DNA of 64,000 bases from Stenotrophomonas sp. BIO128-Bstrain. GTDB taxonomy: Bacteria > Pseudomonadota > Gammaproteobacteria > Xanthomonadales > Xanthomonadaceae. The notes beneath the pieces are model-generated. The model did not search any database, had not been told where the DNA came from, and was given only the letters and a program-made list of their open reading frames with translations. The stretch's first letter is position 1. Each line of letters begins with the position of its first letter. The stretch covers positions 2,728,001-2,792,000 of the forward strand of contig NZ_CP124620.1 in the NCBI RefSeq assembly GCF_030128875.1, read 5' to 3'. Positions 9,265 through 17,746 of the stretch are shown here, one piece after another. Both the position numbers and the translations under genes were made by a program.

Positions 9265-9804
9265 TTATTCCGCTGCAGCCCCGGCCGCAGGGCTCATATC
9301 GCCGGCCTCACGCCGCTTCGGAAGAACCCAGTCGGGACGGGGGAAGTGGCATGTGTAGCCACCCGGCCGTTTCTCCAGATAATCTTGGTGGTCGGGCTCG
9401 GCCTCCCAGAAATCTCCGACCGGGACGACTTCAGTGACCACTATGCCTTTCCACAGCCCGGAGGCATCCACGTCGGCGATCGTGTCCTCGGCGACGCGCT
9501 TCTGCTCCTCGTCGACGTAATAGATGCCCGACCGGTAGGAGAGCCCAATATCACCGCCCTGGCGGTTCTTGGTCGTCGGATCGTGGATCTGGAAGAAATA
9601 TTCCAGGATGTTCCGGTAGCTCGTCACCGCCGGGTCGAAAACGATCTCGATCGCCTCGGCATGCGTGCCGTGATTGCGATAAGTGGCGTTCGGAACATCG
9701 CCGCCAGTGTAACCTACACGAGTCGAGACGATGCCGGGCCGCTTGCGGATCAGATCCTGCATGCCCCAGAAACATCCGCCTGCGAGAATAGCGCGCTGAT
9801 GCAT
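9265..9804 (-). CDS. msrA: Peptide methionine-S-sulfoxide reductase MsrA
   Basis: 179 aa with the catalytic GCFWG motif near residue 10 ([12 protein letters not shown]). Conserved MsrA segments follow: [22 protein letters not shown] and [18 protein letters not shown]. The enzyme reduces the S epimer of methionine sulfoxide in proteins, using thioredoxin. The C-terminal extension is low-complexity (SPAAGAAAE). The start is one base after the msrB stop, so the two are co-transcribed and probably translationally coupled. Confidence 0.95.
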   Translation of the reverse strand: MHQRAILAGGCFWGMQDLIRKRPGIVSTRVGYTGGDVPNATYRNHGTHAEAIEIVFDPAVTSYRNILEYFFQIHDPTTKNRQGGDIGLSYRSGIYYVDEEQKRVAEDTIADVDASGLWKGIVVTEVVPVGDFWEAEPDHQDYLEKRPGGYTCHFPRPDWVLPKRREAGDMSPAAGAAAE

Positions 9805-9805
9805 G

Positions 9806-10249
9806 TTAAGCCTCCTCTACCTGATCGAGATATTCACCGTATCCCTCGGCCTCCATTTCGTCGCGCGGGATGAAGCGAAGGGACGCTGAGTTGATGCAGT
9901 AGCGCAGACCGCCGCGGTCGGAAGGACCATCTGGGAACACGTGGCCGAGATGGCTGTCGGCATGTACCGACCTGACCTCCGTCCGGACCATGCCGTGTGC
10001 GCTGTCCCGCACCTCGTTCACGTTTGCCGGAACGATCGGCTTGGTGAAGCTGGGCCAGCCAGTACCCGAATCGAACTTGTCCGTTGAAGCGAACAGCGGC
10101 TCGCCCGACACTATGTCGACGTAGATGCCAGGCTCCTTGTTGTCGTTGTGCTCGCCCGTGAAGGGCCTTTCGGTCCCCGACTCCTGGGTAATCCGGCGTT
10201 GCTCGGGGGTCAGGCGGTCAACTGCTGTCTGTGACTTTTCAAACTTCAT
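9806..10249 (-). CDS. msrB: Peptide methionine-R-sulfoxide reductase MsrB (zinc-less form)
   Basis: 147 aa. The catalytic cysteine lies in [11 protein letters not shown], with SGTGWPSF and [11 protein letters not shown] also present. The CxxC pairs that bind structural zinc in many MsrB enzymes are absent: the usual first pair reads [10 protein letters not shown] here. I chose the ATG at 10249 because GGAG lies seven bases upstream; the in-frame TTG at 10261 has no such box. It is the first gene of the msrB-msrA-gst-corA run. It reduces the R epimer, complementing MsrA. Confidence 0.93.
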   Translation of the reverse strand: MKFEKSQTAVDRLTPEQRRITQESGTERPFTGEHNDNKEPGIYVDIVSGEPLFASTDKFDSGTGWPSFTKPIVPANVNEVRDSAHGMVRTEVRSVHADSHLGHVFPDGPSDRGGLRYCINSASLRFIPRDEMEAEGYGEYLDQVEEA

Positions 10250-10496
10250 GATAGTCTCCAATAATTAATCTAGAGCCGACATTCCCCAAGTGGCCTGCCG
10301 CTTGACTTCAAGATCGCCTGATTTTGCTCGCTGGGCAAGCGTTTTTCGCCCCGAGCGGTGTCTGTCGTCGCGCAAACGGCCGAAGTCGGGTGGATCAAGC
10401 CTCGAACCCGCAGCATTCTGGCCCGGCAGAGCCGCTTTTCCGCGCGGCAGACGGACCTGTCCTGCCGCTTTCGTTCAGCTTGGGCATGGATCGTGG

Positions 10497-10704
10497 TCAT
10501 GCGCATGACGGAGGCGTTCGAAGACGGCGGATGGCGGCAAGGACGGCCCGCACCATCGGGCCGGTGACGGCGACCTCGGCCAACTGGAAGGTAATGGCGC
10601 GGGCGTGGCGGACGACGCGGGCGCCGATCTTGATCAGCTTGAGTTGCAGGCTGGTCAACGACCAGTCCGCCATGGCCTCGGGCAGTTCGATGCAGCGCAG
10701 GAAG
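10497..10704 (-). pseudogene. 3' fragment of an IS1380-family transposase
   Basis: The minus-strand frame gives a C-terminal piece with MADWSLTSLQLKLIKIG, ARVVRHARAITFQLAEVAV and a short tail to a stop at 10497. The order WSLT-L--KLIKIGA--VRHAR---FQ-AEVAV is the conserved C-terminus of IS1380-family transposases. It is fused at about 10704 to the truncated ISCR copy B. The 247 bp between it and msrB (10250-10496) contain no recognisable gene and may include the end of this IS. Confidence 0.75.
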
Positions 10705-11908
10705 GAGAGGCTGGTGGCGTATTCCTGCAAGAAGCGCGGGCTGTGCCCGAGCTGCGGCGCACGGCGCATGGCCGAGTCGGCGCGGCATCTGGTGGACGAG
10801 GTGTTCGGCCCGCGGCCTGTGCGGCAATGGGTGCTGAGCTTTCCGTACCCCTTGCGTTTCCTGTTCGCCAGCAAGCCAGAAGCCATTGGCCCGGTGCTGG
10901 GCATCGTGCAGCGCGTGATCGCCGGCTGGTTGGCCGATCAAGCCGGCATCGACCGCGCCAGCGCCCAGTGCGGTGCGGTGACCCTGATCCAGCGCTTCGG
11001 CAGCGCGCTGAACCTGAATGTTCACTTCCACATGCTGTGGCTCGACGGCGTGTACGACGCGAACGTCGAGCCCCCGCGGCGCAAGCCGCGCCTGCGCCGC
11101 GCCCCCACCTCTGCGCAACTGACGCAGGTCGCCAACACCATCGCGCATCGCGTGTGCCGGCACCTGTCGCGCCGCGGCTGGCTCGAAGGCGAAGACGAAT
11201 CCGTGTTCCTGTCCGACAGCGCGGGTAGCGACGACGGCATGGATGGGCTGCGGATGAGTTCGATGACCTACCGCATCGCCACCGGTCGCGACGCTGGCCG
11301 CAAGGTCGTCACGCTGCAAACATTGCCCGGTGACGCAGGCTCGCTGGAGGGCGACGCCGGCAAGGTCGGCGGCTTCTCGCTGCATGCCGGCGTGGCCGCG
11401 GAAGCACACGAGAGCCACAAGCTCGAAAAGCTGTGCCGCTACATCACGCGCCCGGCGATCAGCGAGCAGCGGCTATCGATCTCACCGCAGGGTAGGGTGC
11501 GGTATCAGCTCAAGACGCCGTGGCGAAATGGGACCACCCATGTCGAATGGGATGCGGTGGACTTCATCGCCAAGCTGGCGGCACTGGTCCCGCCACCTCG
11601 CGCGCATCTCACCCGCTTCCACGGCGTATTCGCCCCGAATGCAAACCTGCGCGCGCAGGTGACGCCATCGGGGCGCGGCAAGCGGCCTGCGGGCGATGCG
11701 GCGCCGGTTGACGCAAGCGCCCACGACGAGCCGCGCAGCCCCGAGCAGAAGCGCCGTGCGATGAGCTGGGCGCAACGGCTCAAGCGGGTCTTTTCCATCG
11801 ACGTCACCACCTGCGCCCACTGCGGCGGCGCGGTGCGGATCGTCGCCAGCATCGAGGAACCCAAAACCATCCGCGCCATCCTCGCCCACTTCGAGAAACA
11901 CGGCGCGC
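10705..11908 (+). pseudogene. ISCR transposase fragment, copy B (both ends lost)
   Basis: The open frame covers transposase residues from about ERLVAYSCKK (residue ~94) to the C-terminal AHFEKHGA. It keeps the HFH motif and the CRYITRP tyrosine motif but lacks the N-terminal zinc region start, terIS, the C-terminal tail and oriIS. At the left it is joined to an IS1380 remnant and at the right to an unrelated gene end, so it cannot move by itself. Its residues are nearly identical to copy A (IDRASAQCGAVTLIQR). Confidence 0.88.
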
Positions 11909-12140
11909 CCGCCTGGCGCATGTCACCCGCGTGCGTTTCGAGTGGCTGGCCACCGGCCGTGGCCCGCTGGCCTGGGAGGCGGATCCGGACGACATTCCGG
12001 CACTCGACGCCGAACTGGTCCACGACCCGCTCGAGCGACGCCTGCTGCAGGCGTTCCGCTGCGGCGGCCGCGAAACGCGGCGCCTGCTGCTGGGACTGGC
12101 CGACGCGCAGCTGGCCTCGATCCAGCCGCGCCGCGCCTGA
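11909..12140 (+). pseudogene. C-terminal fragment of an unidentified protein
   Basis: The frame is open from the copy B junction and ends with TGA at 12138-12140. It encodes about 76 residues, including RVRFEWLATGRGPLAWEAD, DPLERRLLQAFRCGG and RRLLLGLADAQLASIQ. Codon use is extremely GC-rich, like the following GntP gene, so the block 11909-15400 is likely one genomic piece. The family is not recognised. Confidence 0.45.
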
Positions 12141-12180
12141 GCATCGTGCCGGGCGGCGCCGTCACGCCGCGCACGTGCGC

Positions 12181-13641
12181 TCAGAACGACCCGAACATCG
12201 TCCCCAGCACGATCACCACCACCAGCGCCACGATCGAGCCGAGCACCGCGGTCACCGCGATGTCGCCGTAGCTGTCGCGGTGGGTGCAGCCGCACACCGC
12301 CAGCAGAGTCACCACCGCGCCGTTGTGCGGCAGGCTGTCCAGGGTGCCGGCGCCGATCACCGCCACCCGATGCATCAGCTCCGGCGACAGTCCGGTCTCG
12401 TAGGCGATGGCCATGAAAGTCGGACCCAGCGCATCCAGGGCGATGGTCAGGCCGCCGGACGCCGAGCCGGTGAGGCCGGCGAGGATGTTGGTCGCCACCG
12501 CCAGCGACACCAGCGGACCGCCGCCGATGCCCAGTACCCAGTCGCGCACGATCTCGAAGGCCGGCATCGCCGCGACCACCGCGCCGAAACCGACCAGGCT
12601 GCCCACCGCCAGGATCGGCAGCACCGAGGCGTTGGCGCCGGAGTCCATGCTCGAACGCAGCGAGGGGAAGCGGCGCAGGTTCAGCGCGATGGTGGTGGCG
12701 ATCGCCGCGGCCAGCGCCACCGACACCGACCACACGCCCGCCACCTCGGACAGCGAGGTTTCGCCGAAGCGCGCGTACTGCAGGTAGGACACGTCCATCC
12801 GCGGCAGGATCAGCAGCGACATCAGCAGGTTCACCCCGATCACCACCGCCAGCGGCGCGAACGCAACCAGCGCCGACGGCAGGCCGCTGCCCTGGACGCC
12901 ATGCGCCGCCTCGGCCGGATCGAAGGGCTGCGCCACCGCCGCGCGTTCGCGCACGATCTCGTCCTCGGCCACCATGCCGGCGTCGGGCGTGGCCAACTCG
13001 CCGAAGCCTTCGCCCGCCAGCCGCGCGCGACGTTCGGCGCGGGCCAGCCACCACAGGCCGAACGCCAGCATGATCGCCGAGGCGATCAGGCCCAGCCCGG
13101 GCGCGGCGAACGGCGTGGTGCCGAAGAACGGCATCGGGATCGCGTTCTGGATCGAGGGCGTGCCGGGCATGGCCGACATGGTGAAGGTCATCGTGCCCAG
13201 CGCCAGCGCCAGCGCCGGCGGCATCAGCCGACGCGGGATGCCGGCGCCGCGGAACAGCACCGCGGCCATCGGCACCAGCACGAAGATCGCCACGAACAGG
13301 CTCACCCCGCCGTAGGTCACCAGCGCGCCGGACAGCACCACCGCCAGCATCGCCCGCCGGGTGCCGAGCTTGGCGGTCATGAACGCGGCGATGGCCTCGA
13401 CCGAGCCGCTGTCCTCCATCAGCTTTCCGAACAGCGCGCCGAGCAGGAACAGCGGGAAGAACTGGGAGATGAATCCGGCGGCGGCCGACATGAAGGTCAA
13501 GGTCCAGTGCGCCAGCAGCGGCTCGCCGGAGAACGCCGCCACCACCAACGCCGCGGCCGGCGCCAGCAGCAGCACGCTCCAGCCCCGGTAGGACAGGTAC
13601 ATCAACAGGCCGAGGCCGACCAGCATGCCCAGCAGTCCCAT
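12181..13641 (-). CDS. GntP-family proton symporter (organic acid permease)
   Basis: 486 aa, almost entirely hydrophobic, with about 12-14 membrane segments from LGMLVGLGLLMYLSYRG to VALVVVIVLGTMF. GntP-type features include LFGKLMEDSGSVEAIA near the N-terminus and the C-terminal ATNILAGLTGSASGG followed by GAGTLDSLPHNGAVVTLL. Family members carry gluconate or related hydroxy acids such as 3-hydroxybutyrate. The start (ATG 13641) lies two bases after the stop of the patatin gene. Pairing of these two types is common near 3-hydroxybutyrate dehydrogenase genes, so a role in that pathway is a plausible inference. Confidence 0.8.
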   Translation of the reverse strand: MGLLGMLVGLGLLMYLSYRGWSVLLLAPAAALVVAAFSGEPLLAHWTLTFMSAAAGFISQFFPLFLLGALFGKLMEDSGSVEAIAAFMTAKLGTRRAMLAVVLSGALVTYGGVSLFVAIFVLVPMAAVLFRGAGIPRRLMPPALALALGTMTFTMSAMPGTPSIQNAIPMPFFGTTPFAAPGLGLIASAIMLAFGLWWLARAERRARLAGEGFGELATPDAGMVAEDEIVRERAAVAQPFDPAEAAHGVQGSGLPSALVAFAPLAVVIGVNLLMSLLILPRMDVSYLQYARFGETSLSEVAGVWSVSVALAAAIATTIALNLRRFPSLRSSMDSGANASVLPILAVGSLVGFGAVVAAMPAFEIVRDWVLGIGGGPLVSLAVATNILAGLTGSASGGLTIALDALGPTFMAIAYETGLSPELMHRVAVIGAGTLDSLPHNGAVVTLLAVCGCTHRDSYGDIAVTAVLGSIVALVVVIVLGTMFGSF

Positions 13642-13643
13642 GC

Positions 13644-14753
13644 TCACACTCCTTCCAGCAGCACGTTCAGGTCGATCGATGAGCGCTTGCCCAGGTTGGC
13701 GCCGTCCTGCGCCAGGAAGGACTCGGCCACGCGCCGCCCCTCCTTGTGCAACATCTCCAGGAACGCCCACTCGGCGCTCATCTTCGACGAGGAATCCAGC
13801 ACGGTGGCCAGGTCGTTGCGCACCAGGTGGATGCGCTTGCTCGCCCAGCGCGCGCCCTCGCAGTTGCCCACGTCGGCCACCTGGCGCAGCAGCGCGATCA
13901 TGCGCAGTTCCTTGAGCAGGCCGGCGTTGAAGGAAATCTCGTTGATCCGGTTGAGGATCTCGCGCGCGCCGGTCGGCCGGTCGGGACGCTCGACCGGGTT
14001 GACCGCGACCAGGATCACGTCGTCCGAATTGCAGTCGCGCACCAGCGGGGTCATGGTCGGGTTGCCGGAGTAGCCGCCGTCCCAGTAGTACTCGCCGTCC
14101 ACCTCCACCGCCTGGAACATGTTCGGCAGGCAGGCCGAGGCCAGCAGCACGTCCGGGCTCAGTTCGGCGTTGCGGAACACCTTGCCGCGGCCGGTACGCA
14201 CGTTGGTGGCGGTGATGAACAGCTTGATGTCCGACTTCGACAGCGCGTCGAAATCGAGTGAGCGCTCCAGGATGTCGCGCAGCGGATTGACGCCGAACGG
14301 ATTGAGGTCGTAGGGCGACCACAGCCGCGACACCAGGTCCATGGCCAGGAACGCCGGCGAGCCCTCCAGGCTCCAGCGTCCCATCAGCACGTCCAGCGGC
14401 CCGCGCTGCAGCGGACTGAAGCGCGCTGCGTCGGACACCGCGCGCCAGAACCGGGCCAGCGCCTCGCGCGCGCCCTGGCGACTGCCACGTTCGAAGCCAT
14501 CGACCAGCACGGCCGCGTTCATCGCGCCTGCGGAAGTACCGGACACGCCATCGATCCGCAGCCACTCCTCTTCCAGCAAGCGGTCGAGCACGCCCCAGGT
14601 GAAGGCGCCGTGCGAGCCGCCGCCCTGCAAGGCCAGGTCGATGGACAGGAGTTCGGGCGGCGGCGCCGCACGGCTCTTGCGGCGCGGCGCCGGCTTGGAC
14701 GCAGCGGTCTTCCTGGCCGGGGTGGCCTTGCGGGTGCGGGCCGGAGTGCTCAT
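13644..14753 (-). CDS. Patatin-like phospholipase / serine acyl hydrolase
   Basis: 369 aa. After a 33-residue lysine/alanine-rich N-terminal tail comes the patatin domain. The glycine-rich oxyanion loop is QGGGSHG (43-49), the nucleophile elbow is GTSAG (72-76, Ser74), and the catalytic Asp is in DGG (225-227, Asp225). Such enzymes hydrolyse acyl esters with a Ser-Asp dyad. The C-terminal ~100 residues resemble the extra domain of patatin proteins found near polyhydroxybutyrate genes. It is followed after 2 bp by the GntP permease, so it is one operon. Confidence 0.87.
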   Translation of the reverse strand: MSTPARTRKATPARKTAASKPAPRRKSRAAPPPELLSIDLALQGGGSHGAFTWGVLDRLLEEEWLRIDGVSGTSAGAMNAAVLVDGFERGSRQGAREALARFWRAVSDAARFSPLQRGPLDVLMGRWSLEGSPAFLAMDLVSRLWSPYDLNPFGVNPLRDILERSLDFDALSKSDIKLFITATNVRTGRGKVFRNAELSPDVLLASACLPNMFQAVEVDGEYYWDGGYSGNPTMTPLVRDCNSDDVILVAVNPVERPDRPTGAREILNRINEISFNAGLLKELRMIALLRQVADVGNCEGARWASKRIHLVRNDLATVLDSSSKMSAEWAFLEMLHKEGRRVAESFLAQDGANLGKRSSIDLNVLLEGV

Positions 14754-14818
14754 GGGTGGATCCGTAGGGACGGGGGAAAACTACAGGGACACACGCAGCG
14801 CGTAAAGGAAAACGCCGT

Positions 14819-15400
14819 TCAATCGGGACCGGTACCGTCGGCACGTCGCACTTCCGCCACGAAGCGGCGCATCTTCTCGCCGTCCTTGACTCCCGGCGCG
14901 ACTTCGATCCCGCTGGCCACGTCCACCGCCCACGGCGAGGTGGCGCGGATCGCGTCGTGCACGTTGTCCGGCGTGATCCCGCCGGCCAGCACGAACGGCC
15001 GGTGCAGTCCGCCGGGGATCGCGCTCCAGTCGAACGTGTGGCCGGTACCGCCGGCTGCGCCCTTGCCGTGGCTGTCGAACAGGAAACCGTCGGCGTTCGG
15101 CCAGCGCTCTTGCAGCGCGGCCGCATCCCAACGCTCGCCCCCGCCCATCGGCACCGCCTTCAGCCAGGGCATGCGGAAGGCGCTGCAGAACGCATCCTCT
15201 TCGTCGCCGTGGAACTGCAGCAACGCCGGTCGCACCATGCGCACCACTTCACGCACCTCGGCCACGGTGTTGTCGCGGAACAGCGCCACCGCGCCGACCA
15301 TCGGCGCCAGCGCCAGGCGCAGTTGCCGCGCCTCGGCCGCGCTGACCCGGCGCGGACTGCCTTCGGCGAACACGAAACCGACCGCGTCCACGCCCAGTTG
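14819..15400 (-). pseudogene. trpF: Phosphoribosylanthranilate isomerase, 5' end removed by oriIS
   Basis: The frame starts at the oriIS junction with [18 protein letters not shown] and continues through [34 protein letters not shown] and [14 protein letters not shown] to the stop at 14819. These are standard TrpF motifs. The first ~22 residues, which carry the catalytic cysteine (FCG), are gone, so the product should be inactive. TrpF performs the third step of tryptophan synthesis. In a free-living host an intact copy must exist elsewhere, or this piece is foreign. Confidence 0.9.
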
Positions 15401-17068
15401 GGTATAGGAAGTTCAACCGCCCTTTTTTGCGAGTCTGGCGGGTAGGAAGCGGCCGCGCAAGCGCCGCTTTGGGCACAGATCGGGCACAGATCGGGGGTTC
15501 ATGCGTGGGTTTTCGACATCGCGGGGCCACGCAGCGGCTCAGTGCGTAGCCATTTCTCACCGAATCCCGGCACAGGGCCGAGCGCAGCCCTGCGGGGTCG
15601 TGGCCGCATCGGATCGGACTCTGGCTTGGCTGCCGGCTGTGTGGCCGGCACCTCGTCACGCGGCCGGCGGCGGCGCGCGCGCTGCGGGCCGGTAGTGCGC
15701 TTGCTCCAGCGCGCCGTGCTTCTCGAAGTGGGCGAGGATGGCGCGGATGGTTTTGGGTTCCTCGATGCTGGCGACGATCCGCACCGCGCCGCCGCAGTGG
15801 GCGCAGGTGGTGACGTCGATGGAAAAGACCCGCTTGAGCCGTTGCGCCCAGCTCATCGCACGGCGCTTCTGCTCGGGGCTGCGCGGCTCGTCGTGGGCGC
15901 TTGCGTCAACCGGCGCCGCATCGCCCGCAGGCCGCTTGCCGCGCCCCGAGGGCGTCAGCTGCGCACGCAGGTTTGCATTCGGGGCGAATACGCCGTGGAA
16001 GCGGGTGAGATGCGCGCGAGGTGGCGGGACCAGTGCCGCCAGCTTGGCGATGAAGTCCACCGCATCCCATTCGACATGCGTGGTCCCATTTCGCCACGGC
16101 GTCTTGAGCTGATACCGCACCCTACCCTGCGGTGAGATCGACAGCCGCTGCTCGCTGATCGCCGGGCGCGTGATGTAGCGGCACAGCTTTTCGAGCTTGT
16201 GGCTTTCGTGTGCTTCCGCGGCCACGCCGGCATGCAGCGAGAAGCCACCGACCTTGCCGGCATCGCCCTCCAGCGAGCCTGCGTCACCGGGCAATGTTTG
16301 CAGCGTGACGACCTTGCGGCCAGCGTCGCGACCGGTGGCGATGCGGTAGGTCATCGAACTCATCCGCAGCCCATCCATGCCGTCGTCGCTACCCGCGCTG
16401 TCGGACAGGAACACGGATTCGTCCTCGCCTTCCAGCCAGCCGCGGCGCGTCAGGTGCCGGCACACGCGATGCGCGATGGTGTTGGCGACCTGCGTCAGTT
16501 GCGCAGAGGTGGGGGCACGGGCGCGGCGCAGGCGCGGCTTGCGCCGCGGGGGCTCGACGTTCGCGTCGTACACGCCGTCGAGCCACAGCATGTGGAAGTG
16601 AACATTCAGGTTCAGCGCGCTGCCGAAGCGCTGGATCAGGGTCACCACGCCGCATTGCGCGCTGGCGTGGTCGACGCCGACTTGATCGGCTAACCAGCCG
16701 GCGATGACGCGCTGCACGATCACCAGCACCGGGCCGATGGCCTCCGGCTTGCTGGCGAACAGGAAGCGCAGCGGGTACGGAAAACTCAGCACCCATTGCC
16801 GCACCGGCCGCGGGCCAAACACCTCCTCCACCAGGTGCCGCGCGCTCTCGGCCATGCGCCGCGCCCCGCAGCTGGGGCAGAAGCCGCGCTTCTTGCAGGA
16901 GAAGGCCACCAGCCTCTCGGCCCGGCACTGCTCGCAGACCACGCGCAGGAAGCCGTGCTCGAGCACGCCGCAGCGCAGGTAGGTCTCGAACTCCTCGCGG
17001 ACATATCCGGGCAGCGAGCGGCCCTCCGCTTCGATCCGTACAATGAAGTCCGGGTAGTGCGCCTCTAC
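15401..17068 (-). mobile_element. ISCR/IS91-type element, copy C (5' truncated)
   Basis: The oriIS end (GGGTATAGGAAGTTCAACC at 15401) is intact and abuts trpF. The transposase reading frame ends at 15656. The 5' end stops at codon ~44 of the transposase (17068), where DsbD sequence begins, so the start codon, leader and terIS are missing. Confidence 0.88.
15656..17068 (-). pseudogene. ISCR transposase, N-terminally truncated (copy C)
   Basis: About 470 residues from EAHYPDFIVRIEAEG to the shared C-terminus RPAARAPPPAA. It keeps zinc cysteines, HFH, the CRYITRP tyrosine and CAHCGG. It carries private variants (VGVDHASAQCGVV, RRARAPTSAQL, CRHLTRRGW), so it is not a simple copy of A, D or E. 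The first ~43 codons are replaced by DsbD sequence read in the opposite direction. A longer open frame continues to 17410 only by chance. Confidence 0.88.
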
Positions 17069-17737
17069 GCCAGCTGGTGGCCGGCGGTGGCGCGCCTGCT
17101 GCCGCCGCCCGGCGCGTGGATGGACACGTTCAAGAAGTTCATGGCCTTCCCGATGTTCGGCACCGCGGTGTGGCTGCTGTGGGTGCTGGGCCAGCAGACC
17201 GGCATCGACGGCGCGGGCGCGCTGCTGGCGCTGCTGGTGACGCTGGCGCTGGTGCTGTGGGCGTTCGGCCTGCAGGGCCGCACGCGCCTGCTGATTGCTT
17301 CGCTTTCGGTAGCGTTCGGCGCTTTCCTGCTGGCCACCATCGGCCCGAACGTCATCCACACGGCGCTGCCCGCCGCGCAGGCCGCAGCGGCGGCGGGCGA
17401 GCGCTGGCAACCCTGGTCGCCCGAGCGCGTGCAGGCCGTGCTGGGCACCGGCCAGCCGGTGTTCGTCGACTTCACCGCCGCCTGGTGCGTGACCTGCCAG
17501 TACAACAAGAAGACCACGCTGGCCAACGACGAGGTGCTGAACGCGTTCGACGCTGCCAAGGTGCAGACCTTCCGCGCCGACTGGACGCGGCGCGACGCCA
17601 CCATCACCGCCGAGCTGAACAAGCTCGGCCGCAGCGGCGTGCCGGTGTACGTGCTGCAGGCGCCCGGCAAGCCGCCCATCGTGCTGAGCGAAATCCTCAG
17701 CGTGGCCGACGTGAAGGCGGCACTGGGCCAGCTGTAG
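17069..17737 (+). pseudogene. dsbD: C-terminal part of thiol:disulfide interchange protein DsbD
   Basis: The frame opens at the copy C breakpoint with WWPAVARLLPPPGAWMD and runs to TAG at 17737, about 222 residues. It includes the last membrane helices (FKKFMAFPMFGTAVWLLWVLG, LLALLVTLALVLWAFG, SLSVAFGAFLLATI). A periplasmic thioredoxin-like domain follows with the redox motif WCVTC (FVDFTAAWCVTCQYNKK) and the cis-Pro loop GVPVY. DsbD passes electrons from cytoplasmic thioredoxin to periplasmic partners. The N-terminal domain and first membrane helices are absent, so it is non-functional as it stands. It converges on gcd, 9 bp away. Confidence 0.85.
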
Positions 17738-17746
17738 CGGCAGGCA

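Noticed and set aside
10324..14073. A 1249-codon open frame on the plus strand
   Set aside because: It runs through the IS1380 remnant (wrong strand), ISCR copy B, a gene tail and then antisense to the GntP and patatin genes. Its later part is low-complexity arginine/histidine/glutamine translation of GC-rich antisense DNA.
12181..15126. A 981-codon minus-strand frame fusing trpF-region, patatin-region and permease sequence
   Set aside because: Only the permease part (from 13641) is in a coding frame; the rest reads the patatin and trpF genes in the wrong frame.
15501..15695. A ~64-aa frame repeated in every ISCR 3' region
   Set aside because: It occurs in each copy only because the DNA is repeated. 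It has no ribosome site and overlaps the inferred oriIS structure, so I treat it as noncoding.
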